A program made the position numbers and the translations under genes. From Gemmatimonadota bacterium (GTDB lineage: Bacteria > Gemmatimonadota > Gemmatimonadetes > Gemmatimonadales > GWC2-71-9), in NCBI GenBank assembly GCA_009692185.1, contig SHZT01000008.1:1-35909 (forward strand): a stretch of DNA of 35,909 bases, written 5' to 3'. Within the stretch, counting starts at the first letter, position 1. The number at the start of each line of letters is the position of its first letter. Positions 25,155-31,587 of this stretch are shown here, in pieces. The notes beneath the pieces are model-generated. The model was given only the letters and a program-made list of their open reading frames with translations. It was not told where the DNA came from and did no database searches.

Positions 25155-25229
25155 TGATCGCGGGGCTGACAGTTTCGACGTTCGTTGGTCGCGGGCTGAT
25201 AGCCCGTGCTCGGCGTGGCCCTGAAGGGC
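25155..25229. repeat. Left half of the long REP-like repeat (copy C)
   Basis: It matches the first 75 bp of the long unit: GATCGCGGGGCTGACAG, TTCGACGTTCGTTGG, then TCGCGGGCTGATAGCCCG and CTCGGC. It ends in hairpin GCCCT-GA-AGGGC (25218-25229). In the other long copies this hairpin is GTCCT-GA-AGGAC, so a T-A pair is replaced by C-G. The right half is absent; transposase leader sequence follows. Confidence 0.8.
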
Positions 25230-25307
25230 GTTTTTCTGGTACTGGTCGCTGGAAAATGGTGCAGCGCAGAAGCTGGGGCCCAGCATGTTCGGCCCGAGAA
25301 TCTGGCG

Positions 25308-25700
25308 ATGCCTTTCCTACTGCATGCCCTCATTACGTGGACGACCCGCGAGCGGGCTCCGCTCATCACCGCTCGGGTGGCCGACTACTTGCGCGAGGCA
25401 CTCCCCAAACTGGCGCGGCGCTACGGGGCGGAAGTGCTCGAGATGGGGATCGTGAACGACCACGTCCACGTCTTGGCGCGCCTCCCGGCCCGGTTCGATG
25501 TACCGCGTTTGGCGCAGGGATTGAAGGGTGCGACCGCTCGCGTGGCGAATCGTGACGGGACTGCCAAGAAGGGCGAATCGCTCTACTGGGCCTCGGGTTA
25601 CGACCTCCGAGCTGTGGGCGTGCATAGTCTGAAGGCAGCGAAGGCGTATCTCATGACCCAACGCGCTCGGCACCCCGGGCGGGAACCCCGTTCCACGTAG
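25308..25700 (+). CDS. IS200-like / REP-associated tyrosine transposase (Y1_Tnp)
   Basis: The protein has 130 residues from ATG 25308, the usual size of single-domain Y1 HUH transposases; the open frame continues upstream into the flanking repeat without family similarity. Key features are ITWTTRERAPLIT (about residues 9-21), the metal-binding HUH motif H52-V53-H54 in NDHVHVLARLP, QGLKGATARVANR, YWASGYDLRAVG and the probable nucleophile Tyr114 in KAYLMTQRARH. These enzymes cut and join single-stranded DNA at hairpins using one tyrosine and a divalent metal. All catalytic residues are present, so it may be active. It lies between related hairpin repeats, which are its likely substrates. No accessory tnpB/IscB gene is adjacent. 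Confidence 0.8.
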   Translation: MPFLLHALITWTTRERAPLITARVADYLREALPKLARRYGAEVLEMGIVNDHVHVLARLPARFDVPRLAQGLKGATARVANRDGTAKKGESLYWASGYDLRAVGVHSLKAAKAYLMTQRARHPGREPRST

Positions 25701-25734
25701 CGCTTCAGGGCGTCGAACGAGAACGATGAGCGCT

Positions 25735-25854
25735 AGTCGCGGGTTGCGTAGCTTCGACGCTCGTTGTCGCGGGCTGATAGCCCGCGCTCGGCACGGTCCT
25801 GAAGGACACGCAGCGCTTCAGCGCCGCGCCGAGCGCGCCCTCTCAGGGCGCGAT
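25735..25854. repeat. Long REP-like multi-hairpin repeat (copy D)
   Basis: The core (25767-25854) matches copy B at 20554-20640 except around the second hairpin's flanks. All four hairpins and the enclosing GCTCGGC/GCCGAGC pairing are kept. The left flank TTCGACGCTCGTTG matches that of the half unit before the transposase. It begins 35 bp after the transposase stop. Confidence 0.85.
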
Positions 25855-25871
25855 CGAGATCGTGCGGTTGG

Positions 25872-25903
25872 TAGCGGGCTGATTGCCCTCTCTAGGGCGC
25901 GAC
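25872..25903. repeat. Short REP-like repeat unit (copy E)
   Basis: TAGCGGGCTGATTG followed by CCCTCTCTAGGGCGCGAC. It has the same left end and right-end hairpin as the other short units, with a small loop change. It lies 18 bp after long copy D. Confidence 0.7.
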
Positions 25904-25948
25904 ATGAATCGCATTCGTTCGTCCTCCGACAGTGGTTTTGGGCCGACC

Positions 25949-25968
25949 GCGCCCTCTCAGCGCGCGAC
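25949..25968. repeat. Right-end fragment of the REP-like repeat (copy F)
   Basis: GCGCCCTCTCAGCGCGCGAC matches the terminal hairpin of the family with one base difference (AGCG for AGGG). No left end is present. It lies 43 bp before the start of the DUF5916 gene at 26012. Confidence 0.6.
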
Positions 25969-26011
25969 CGACATGCTACCTTAATGACGAACCCTTCGGA
26001 ACAGACCGGTC

Positions 26012-28477
26012 ATGTACCGAACCAGCCTCATCCTGTTGCTCGCCGTCGCACCCGGCCTGGCCGCCCAGCAGGCCGGGCCTGAGGCTCGTTCGGCCGTCGC
26101 GGCTCCGTCCGAACGCGTCGGGGCCTCCACCGCGCGGATCGTCGCATCCGGCACGGCGGGCCGCCTCGAGTTCCAGGCGCCACGCGCGACCGGCTCCGAG
26201 GCCACCGTCACCGTGGACGGCACGCTGGACGAAAGCGTCTGGCAGCGCGCAACCATCCTGACCGGTTTCTCCCAGTTCCAGCCGTCCGACGGCCAGCCGG
26301 CCGAAGACTCGACCCAGGTGCTCGTGTGGTACTCCTCGACCGCCATCTACTTTGGCGTGCGCGCCTTCGAGCTCCACGGGGCGCCCAGGGCGACACTCGC
26401 CTCGCGGGACAAGATCGGCGCGGACGACAAGGTCGAGGTCCTGATCGACACGTTCAACGACCGGCGCCGCGCGATGAGTTTCGGGGTCAATCCGTATGGA
26501 ATCCAGTCGGACGGAAACCTTGCCGAGGGGAGCCAGTCGCGATCCGAGACCCGGAACCGGTCTTCGGCGGCGGCGCGGGACACGGCGGACCTGAGCGCGG
26601 ACTTCGTCTATGCCTCCAAGGGCCATGTGACAGAGTATGGGTATGAAGTCGAGATCCGGATTCCGTTCAAGAGCCTGCCGTACCAATCCGTGGCGACACA
26701 GACGTGGGGGATCAACGTCATCCGGCAGGTGCAGCATTCTGGATACGAGGACACCTGGACGCCGGCCCGACGCGCCAGCAACTCCTTCCTGGCCCAGAGC
26801 GGGAAGCTGGTGGGTCTCACCGGGCTCTCGCGCGGACTCGTGCTCGACCTCGTTCCGGAAGTCACCAGCCGGGTCAATGGAACGCCGGCGGCCGTTCCGG
26901 CCACCGACTGGAACTACGACGCCGCGAGCCCCAAGATCGGCGGCAGTGTCCGCTTCGGGCTCAGCAACAACCTGACGATGTCCGGCACCGCGAACCCGGA
27001 TTTCTCCCAGGTCGAGGCCGACGCCCAGCAGGTGCAGTCCGACCCGCGGCGCGCGACGCAATACACCGAGAAACGGCCGTTCTTCCTGGAAGGGATCGAC
27101 CAGTTCCAGGTTCCTAACTCGCTCATCTATACGCGGCGGGTGGTGCAGCCGGTCGCCGCGGTGAAACTCGCGGGCAAGGCCGGGGCGACCAGCGTCGGGT
27201 TCCTCTCGGCCGTCGATACGCGGCTCCAGTCGTTGTCAGGCAACAAGAACCCCGTGTACAACCTGCTCCGCGTGCGGCGGGATGTCGGGAAACAGTCCAC
27301 GGTCGGCGTCACCTACACCGACCGGATCGAAGGAAGCGACTACAACCGCATGGCGAGCGCGGATACCCGCGTCGTCTTTGCCAAGGTGTGGACATTCCGG
27401 GCGCAGGGGGCGGGAAGCCTCACGCGGACGGCGGGGGTCTCACCCGCGAAGACCGACTTCTTGGGCTTGCGGACGGATATTGCGCCCATGTGGGATGTCG
27501 GGCTCGAGCGGGCGGGCCGCCGGCTCAACACCCGGTACTCGTTCAACGGCTTCAGTCCGCGGTTCCAGGCGCGCGGGGGGTTCATTGGCCGCACCAACTC
27601 GGCCAACCTGGGGTTCACCCACCGGTTCACGTGGTACGGGAAACCCAAGTCGCTGATCGAAAGCCTTACCTGGACCTTTCCGCTCTCCAGCACATGGAAC
27701 TACCGGCGCATGGTCGCGGGGTTCGGCGGGGACTACAAGAACGACAACAGCTGGGTCCTCGCGTTGCGTGGCGGATGGCGGGCCAGCTTCTCCTATTTCC
27801 TCGAGACGTTCAAGTACGATCCGGATCTCTACGCCACGTACAAGATCGAGCGGCACCAGGGAACGGTGGTGGACACGGTGGCCTTCGTCGGCACCGACCG
27901 GCTCACCAATCACGACCTGGGCGTCAGTTTCCAGACCCCACAGTTCAAGAAGGTGGACGCGTCTGCGAGCGTGTTTACCGGGTGGGACGAGAACTTCAGC
28001 GAGTGGTCGCGGTCGTGGTACTGGAACATGACGTACGCGATCAACGTCCGGCCGAGCAACAAGCTCCGGGTGTCGGGCAACGTGACCCGGCGGGAGTACC
28101 AGCGGCTCACGGACCGCACCAAGGTGCTGACGCGGACCATTCCCTACATCAAGACCGAGTTCCAGGTCTCACGGCCGATCTTCTTCCGCATCGTCGCCCA
28201 GTACGACATCCAGTGGCGCGACAGCCTGCGAGACGACTCCCGCACCAACCAGCCGCTATTGATCCGGAACGCGGCGGGGGTCTACAGGAAGGCGGGGGTC
28301 ACCCGGTCAAACGACTTACGGTTTGACGTGCTGTTCTCGTATCAGCCGAACCCGGGGACGGTGTTCTTTGCCGGGTACGGGAGCAGTCTGACGGAGACCA
28401 TGCCGTTCCGGTTCGACGACATCCGGAGGACGCAGGACGGGTTCTTCGTCAAGCTCAGCTACCTGTTCCGCATGTAG
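26012..28477 (+). CDS. DUF5916 outer-membrane protein with CBM9-like domain
   Basis: The protein has 821 residues with a signal peptide cut after LLLAVAPGLAAQQ. The CBM9-like domain (about 60-260) shows VDGTLDESVWQRA, IYFGVRAFE, FNDRRRAMSFGVNPYGIQSD and YEVEIRIPFKSLPY. The DUF5916 signature is NLTMSGTANPDFSQVEADAQ followed by EKRPFFLEGIDQFQ. The C-terminal half is barrel-like and ends in an aromatic strand, DGFFVKLSYLFRM, with a terminal Met rather than the classical Phe. It is paralogous to the protein at 9094-11829 but lacks that protein's long N-terminal extension. It is probably an outer-membrane channel or receptor of unknown substrate. The gene lies between repeat copies (25949-25968 and 28484-28512). 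Confidence 0.88.
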   Translation: MYRTSLILLLAVAPGLAAQQAGPEARSAVAAPSERVGASTARIVASGTAGRLEFQAPRATGSEATVTVDGTLDESVWQRATILTGFSQFQPSDGQPAEDSTQVLVWYSSTAIYFGVRAFELHGAPRATLASRDKIGADDKVEVLIDTFNDRRRAMSFGVNPYGIQSDGNLAEGSQSRSETRNRSSAAARDTADLSADFVYASKGHVTEYGYEVEIRIPFKSLPYQSVATQTWGINVIRQVQHSGYEDTWTPARRASNSFLAQSGKLVGLTGLSRGLVLDLVPEVTSRVNGTPAAVPATDWNYDAASPKIGGSVRFGLSNNLTMSGTANPDFSQVEADAQQVQSDPRRATQYTEKRPFFLEGIDQFQVPNSLIYTRRVVQPVAAVKLAGKAGATSVGFLSAVDTRLQSLSGNKNPVYNLLRVRRDVGKQSTVGVTYTDRIEGSDYNRMASADTRVVFAKVWTFRAQGAGSLTRTAGVSPAKTDFLGLRTDIAPMWDVGLERAGRRLNTRYSFNGFSPRFQARGGFIGRTNSANLGFTHRFTWYGKPKSLIESLTWTFPLSSTWNYRRMVAGFGGDYKNDNSWVLALRGGWRASFSYFLETFKYDPDLYATYKIERHQGTVVDTVAFVGTDRLTNHDLGVSFQTPQFKKVDASASVFTGWDENFSEWSRSWYWNMTYAINVRPSNKLRVSGNVTRREYQRLTDRTKVLTRTIPYIKTEFQVSRPIFFRIVAQYDIQWRDSLRDDSRTNQPLLIRNAAGVYRKAGVTRSNDLRFDVLFSYQPNPGTVFFAGYGSSLTETMPFRFDDIRRTQDGFFVKLSYLFRM

Positions 28478-28483
28478 AGAGGA

Positions 28484-28512
28484 TCGCGGGCTGACGCCCT
28501 GTCAGGGCGCGG
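28484..28512. repeat. Short REP-like repeat unit (copy G)
   Basis: TCGCGGGCTGACGCCCT followed by GTCAGGGCGCGG, with hairpin CGCCCT-GTC-AGGGCG (28495-28509). It lies six bases after the DUF5916 stop and ends one base before the cold-shock gene's -35 element. It may terminate or insulate the upstream transcript. Confidence 0.7.
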
Positions 28513-28513
28513 C

Positions 28514-28540
28514 TTGCACTCCGGCGGACCGTACTATACT
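28514..28540 (+). promoter_or_regulatory. Probable promoter of the cold-shock gene
   Basis: TTGCAC (28514-28519) and TATACT (28535-28540) are good -35 and -10 matches, but the spacer is only 15 bases, shorter than ideal. A transcript from here would have a leader of about 225 bases before the cold-shock ATG, as is usual for csp genes. Confidence 0.5.
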
Positions 28541-28604
28541 TTCCTCCCAAGCGTAAACGGGCGGCCGGTGGTCGCGCCAAGCAGATCCGAATGATTCGCA
28601 TTCC

Positions 28605-28640
28605 GGGACCTGGCTCAAACGCAGGTCCCGTCGTCGTTTT
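28605..28640 (+). terminator. Hairpin plus T run in the cold-shock leader (attenuator-like)
   Basis: GGGACCTG (28605-28612) and CAGGTCCC (28622-28629) form a perfect 8-bp stem with a nine-base loop. GTCGTCGTTTT follows. It looks like a rho-independent terminator or a structured leader element inside the untranslated region of the cold-shock gene, about 130 bp before its start. Confidence 0.5.
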
Positions 28641-28773
28641 AAGTACCAGTTCGCCGGCATTTGGCCGGCAAGCCCGACGCGGGGGCGTTTCCGCGGAGGT
28701 GGCGCGGGTGCCCGTCGGTACGAGTGATCGGACTCCGAGGACATCATCACCACACCAAGCAAGGAGTAGCATC

Positions 28774-28983
28774 ATGAGTACCAAGGGGACCGTGAAGTGG
28801 TTCAACGATCAAAAGGGCTTTGGCTTCATTACCCGTGACGATGGTGAAAAGGACGTATTTGTCCATCACACCGGGATCAACGCTTCCGGGTTCAAGTCGC
28901 TGAAGGAAGGCGACAAGGTCGAGTTCGACGTCGTGCAGGGCCAAAAGGGCCCGGCGGCGCAGAACGTGACCCTCGTCAGCTAA
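28774..28983 (+). CDS. CspA-family cold-shock protein
   Basis: The protein has 69 residues. ATG 28774 follows AAGGAG (28761-28766). It is a single OB-fold cold-shock domain with both nucleic-acid-binding motifs: RNP1 KGFGFI (residues 14-19) and RNP2 VFVHH (28-32), in the context [20 protein letters not shown]. It binds single-stranded RNA and DNA and melts RNA structure in the cytoplasm. The open frame extends upstream to 28591, but that part overlaps the structured leader and has no family similarity. The long leader with a hairpin suggests post-transcriptional control. A strong terminator follows. Confidence 0.95.
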   Translation: MSTKGTVKWFNDQKGFGFITRDDGEKDVFVHHTGINASGFKSLKEGDKVEFDVVQGQKGPAAQNVTLVS

Positions 28984-29003
28984 GGGTAGTACCACATAAC
29001 GGC

Positions 29004-29047
29004 CGAGGGGCTGCTCCGGGTAACCGGAGCAGCCCCTCGTGCTTTGT
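29004..29047 (+). terminator. Rho-independent terminator of the cold-shock gene
   Basis: A perfect 16-bp stem (29004-29019 and 29024-29039, built on GAGGGGCTGCTCCGG) with loop GTAA is followed by TGCTTTGT. It lies 20 bp after the cold-shock stop and could also serve the convergent regulator gene. Confidence 0.85.
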
Positions 29048-29056
29048 CCAGGATGG

Positions 29057-29764
29057 TCAGCCCGCGAGGCGCGCGCGTCCCGTCCGGACAATCGGGTTCC
29101 GGCGGTGCCGCTCGGTGGCGTGGGCCGGCCGCAGGATCACCTTGAGCACGCCGGTGTCGAAGTCCACGTCCCAGGACGCGATCTGCGGCCGCACGAAGTC
29201 AATCAGGTCCTTGATCGACAGGGTCCCGGGTGACGTGTCGAGGAACTCCAGCACCCGCAGGCGCATTTCCGGGTAGCTGGCGCCGGTGCGGGTCGCCGCG
29301 ATGCGGAGCGGAATCTGGTCATCCAGCGACCGGCGCGCGTTGCCCTGCACGACGATCAATACCCGCCCGATGAGATCGATCATTTCCGCGTCGTCGTCCG
29401 AGCGCGCCCGCTTCTTGAGCGCCTTGGCCGTATCCACCGAACACAAGTCGAGAATCTGAGTCTGGACGTCCGCGTCCGGGGACTGCCGGTCGGCATTGGA
29501 CGCAGCCCGCTCGGCCCTGGCGCAATCCGCCAGGTCCGTGCGGCCCAGCTTCAGGAACCGGGTCATCTTCTCGTACACGTCGGTCCGCGTGGGCAACGGC
29601 GGGCGTCGCTTGCCGGCGAGCAGGTCCGTGACGTAGTGCGCGGGCAAGTCTACCGCCGCGGCCAGTTCGTCCGCGGACTTCTGCGTCTCCGTGAGCCGCT
29701 CCTGGAGCAGCTTCCGGACCGTCATGCCAGGCTTCATTCGGGACATGGGCTTCATGCAGGTCAT
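29057..29764 (-). CDS. HTH (XRE-like) regulator with uncharacterised C-terminal domain, copy 2
   Basis: The 235-residue frame from ATG 29764 overlaps the stop of the upstream paralogue by four bases (ATGA). Several in-frame Met codons follow (MKPMSRMKPGM), so the true start may be up to 14 codons later. The N-terminal HTH reads TQKSADELAAAVDLPAHYVT then DLLAGKRRPPLPTRTDVYEK. A linker rich in charged residues follows. The C-terminal domain includes YPEMRLRVLEFLDTSPGTLS and FVRPQIASWDVDFDTGVLKV. Both domains align with the neighbouring paralogue, and I know no name for the C-terminal domain. It is probably a DNA-binding regulator; target unknown. Confidence 0.75.
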   Translation of the reverse strand: MTCMKPMSRMKPGMTVRKLLQERLTETQKSADELAAAVDLPAHYVTDLLAGKRRPPLPTRTDVYEKMTRFLKLGRTDLADCARAERAASNADRQSPDADVQTQILDLCSVDTAKALKKRARSDDDAEMIDLIGRVLIVVQGNARRSLDDQIPLRIAATRTGASYPEMRLRVLEFLDTSPGTLSIKDLIDFVRPQIASWDVDFDTGVLKVILRPAHATERHRRNPIVRTGRARLAG

Positions 29765-30651
29765 CCCTCGCGGTTGGAGGTCGGTTTGCCGTTCGGCGGG
29801 CCGCGAAAGTGCAGCGGGTCCCGGATATTCTGGAGCTCCCGGTAGTAGTACAGGGCGGTCGGCTGGCGCCCGGCGAGCCGGAGGCGCCGGAGAAACGCGA
29901 GTTCCTCGCCAGTCGCTGTGCCGCTCAATGCCGGGTCGTCGAGAAACTCGCGCAACCCGGGCTCTTCGCTCGGTGAGCGAGGATTCTCCTGCTGGGTGAA
30001 CTCGAATCGCTTGACCGGCCCGGAGACGACGCGATCGGTCAGGACGATGTCTAGCGCAAACGTTGACAGGTCGATGTCCCAGGACGCGATCAGCGGGTCA
30101 AGGAACGAGACGCACTGCTTGCTGGAGACGTGGAAAATGTCCGTGTCGAGAAACTCGAGCACGATGACGCGCATCTCTTCGTAGCTCCGGCGACCCAGTT
30201 CGGCGACCGTGCGGAGCCACGCCTCGTTTTCCAGTTCCCGCTGGGCCAGCTCTTTGACCACGTCCAGTATTTTCTGCGTCACCAGGCGCTCGACCTCGCC
30301 GAACGGCTGCTGCTCGAACACGGAACGAATGTGCCGGCCGGTGCGGATGTTGCACTTGCGGAGCACCAGCTCGCGGACCTCCCGGAACAGGGGCGCGGGC
30401 TCGTTCCCCAGCGACTTCTTCAGGTGTTCCTTCCGCTGGTGGGTGGCCAGCGTCGCCAGCTCGCCACTGGGCAGCTTCAGGAACTTGTCCATCTTGTCGT
30501 AGATATCGGTGCGGTTGGGCGCCGGCGGTGTCCGCTTGCCGGTGAGCAACTGGGAGATGTACGAGTCGGTTACGTGCGCGGCCTTGGCCAGCTCACGCTG
30601 CTCGAGCCCGAACTCCTCCAACCGGCGCCTGATCAGGAGTGATACATCCAC
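29761..30651 (-). CDS. HTH (XRE-like) regulator with uncharacterised C-terminal domain, copy 1
   Basis: The 296-residue protein is taken from GTG 30651, with GGGAGAG nine bases upstream; the frame is open to 30705. The HTH is ELAKAAHVTDSYISQLLTGK followed by RTPPAPNRTDIYDKMDKFLK. This GKR.PP.P.RTD.Y.KM..FLKL block is shared with copy 2. The middle is helical and charged. The shared C-terminal domain reads YEEMRVIVLEFLDTDIFHVS and then FLDPLIASWDIDLSTFALDI. A further 80-residue tail (RRLRLAGRQPTALYYYRELQ) is unique to this copy. It is the first gene of a two-gene operon and divergent from the 61-residue gene at 30806, whose promoter carries palindromes that could be its operators (inference). 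Confidence 0.78.
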   Translation of the reverse strand: MDVSLLIRRRLEEFGLEQRELAKAAHVTDSYISQLLTGKRTPPAPNRTDIYDKMDKFLKLPSGELATLATHQRKEHLKKSLGNEPAPLFREVRELVLRKCNIRTGRHIRSVFEQQPFGEVERLVTQKILDVVKELAQRELENEAWLRTVAELGRRSYEEMRVIVLEFLDTDIFHVSSKQCVSFLDPLIASWDIDLSTFALDIVLTDRVVSGPVKRFEFTQQENPRSPSEEPGLREFLDDPALSGTATGEELAFLRRLRLAGRQPTALYYYRELQNIRDPLHFRGPPNGKPTSNREG

Positions 30652-30698
30652 GTGCGCGTTCTCTCCCTGTGACGTAGCGACTTCACAAGGAAAGTTAA

Positions 30699-30717
30699 CC
30701 CGCAATCGTCATGCGGG
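30699..30717. promoter_or_regulatory. Inverted repeat in the divergent intergenic region (possible operator)
   Basis: CCCGCA-ATCGTCA-TGCGGG, flanked by GTTAA and CAAC that partly extend the symmetry. It lies 48 bp upstream of the regulator start (GTG 30651) and 18 bp before the -35 of the opposite promoter. It is a candidate binding site for one of the two HTH proteins. Confidence 0.45.
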
Positions 30718-30734
30718 CAACGGTGGACGTTGGT

Positions 30735-30763
30735 TTGACAGGCCTAGTAAACCGGCCTATATT
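30735..30763 (+). promoter_or_regulatory. Near-consensus sigma70 promoter with palindromic spacer
   Basis: TTGACA (30735-30740), a 17-base spacer and TATATT (30758-30763) form the best promoter in the window. The spacer begins GGCC and ends GGCC; with the flanking bases, AGGCC and GGCCT form an inverted repeat covering the space between the -35 and -10, a classic place for a repressor. Transcription would start near 30770 and reach ATG 30806. Confidence 0.75.
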
Positions 30764-30805
30764 GTTGTTGGGGAATCAGCTATCCGATCCACGAATCGGG
30801 GGTAC

Positions 30806-30991
30806 ATGCGCCGTTTCATGCTGAAGAAGAACGCCAGTCTCGACCGGGCAAAGTGGTTGGATCGCAAGACGATCTACGAAGGCCAGCTCATCTCGATGAC
30901 CCAGCGCATCGTCCGTCTCTTCGCCCCAAATCCGATGGAATCGCAGCAGCACGTTGACCTCTCGTATGATTGGGTGATCCCGGTTCGCTGA
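30806..30991 (+). CDS. 61-residue protein under a strong promoter
   Basis: ATG 30806 follows GGGGG and a near-consensus promoter about 45 bp upstream. The product begins MRRFMLKKNASLDRAKWLDR and continues KTIYEGQLISMTQRIVRLFA, ending YDWVIPVR. It is basic at the N-terminus and has no signal peptide or membrane segment. I recognise no family. Its divergent position next to two HTH regulators, with palindromes in the shared control region, suggests that it is their regulated partner, but this is inference. A second in-frame Met at 30818 could be used instead. The open frame upstream of 30806 overlaps the promoter and is not used. Confidence 0.65.
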   Translation: MRRFMLKKNASLDRAKWLDRKTIYEGQLISMTQRIVRLFAPNPMESQQHVDLSYDWVIPVR

Positions 30992-31023
30992 CGCCCCGGT
31001 TTCGTCTGGATGTTGGTGTAGCG

Positions 31024-31515
31024 TCAAAGCCCCGACAGGGCAGCGATATCGGGAACCACCAGCGCCAGCGTCAGGCCGACTACGTTGTCCCAGAAGCGAA
31101 GCGGCAGCCCGATGACCAGCATTCCCAGGACCCAGTACATCGAACCACCGATGCCGTACACGAGGCCGCCGTCGAGCCTCCGCAGGATCGCCAGCCAGAA
31201 CGCCACGGTCCCGAGGACACAGGCGTACAGCAGAAATGTGAATCCGAGGGCGCCGACCTTTTCCGACCTGAGCGCGAAGATGCAAGGCAGGAGGCACGCC
31301 GCCATCCCGATGCGGAGCAGGAGCGTCCCCGGGGCTGCCGTCGCGTCAATCACCCAGTCCCACAGCCAGAGTCCCATGATGAGCGGCGGAAGCGTGTACA
31401 TCGTGCGGAGCGAATAGCGCCGGAGCTCTTCGAACTTCCGGGTGTGATAGGTGTCTTCGTCGGGGCCTTCGAAGCGGCCGCTTCCGCGGGGAGTGGACTG
31501 AGAAGGCGTCGTCAT
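31024..31515 (-). CDS. Polytopic membrane protein, possibly a lone sensor membrane domain
   Basis: The protein has 163 residues from ATG 31515. After a hydrophilic N-terminus (DTYHTRKFEELRRYSLRTMY) come about five hydrophobic segments: LPPLIMGLWLWDWVI, LLLRIGMAACLLPCIFAL, ALGFTFLLYACVLGTVAFWL, GGSMYWVLGMLVIGLPL and VGLTLALVVPDIAAL. It stops abruptly after the last one. The layout resembles the N-terminal membrane sensor region of some GGDEF-type diguanylate cyclases, but no output domain follows, and I find none downstream in other frames. It could be a complete small membrane protein or a truncated sensor. No ribosome site is clear. Confidence 0.55.
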   Translation of the reverse strand: MTTPSQSTPRGSGRFEGPDEDTYHTRKFEELRRYSLRTMYTLPPLIMGLWLWDWVIDATAAPGTLLLRIGMAACLLPCIFALRSEKVGALGFTFLLYACVLGTVAFWLAILRRLDGGLVYGIGGSMYWVLGMLVIGLPLRFWDNVVGLTLALVVPDIAALSGL

Positions 31516-31587
31516 GGGGTAGGGTCAGCAATCTTGCGATATGGCGCCGGGTCGGCAACCGCGTGCCGGGTTCTGGTAAGTTTCCGA

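Larger units (their letters stand above)
25155..25854 (+). mobile_element. RAYT/IS200-like element flanked by REP-type repeats
   Basis: A left-half repeat unit (25155-25229), a Y1 transposase gene (25308-25700) and a full repeat unit (25735-25854) lie together. Directly after the transposase stop is AGCGCTTCAGGGCG (25699-25712), a close match to the start of the repeat's right half, AGCGCTTCAGCGCCG. Thus left half + gene + degenerate right half form one autonomous unit, and the full repeats resemble it with the gene removed. This is the arrangement expected of a REP-associated tyrosine transposase (RAYT) or an IS200/IS605-type element with subterminal hairpins. The boundaries are approximate, and mobility is not shown. 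Confidence 0.65.

Noticed and set aside
25206-25307. GTG start of the transposase inside the flanking repeat
   Set aside because: Residues before MPFLLHALITWTT have no similarity to Y1 transposases, and the region is repeat DNA. An in-frame start there cannot be fully excluded.
20046-25968. CRISPR array
   Set aside because: Repeat units are widely and unevenly spaced, carry multiple internal hairpins and sit between genes. There are no regular spacers and no cas genes.
28591-28773. N-terminal extension of the cold-shock protein
   Set aside because: Cold-shock proteins of this kind have about 65-70 residues. AAGGAG directly precedes ATG 28774, and the extension covers a structured leader.
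30970-31587. N-terminal extension of the MATE transporter
   Set aside because: The extension overlaps a membrane-protein gene on the other strand and is Arg/Glu/Pro-rich without membrane segments. MATE similarity starts right after ATG 31588.
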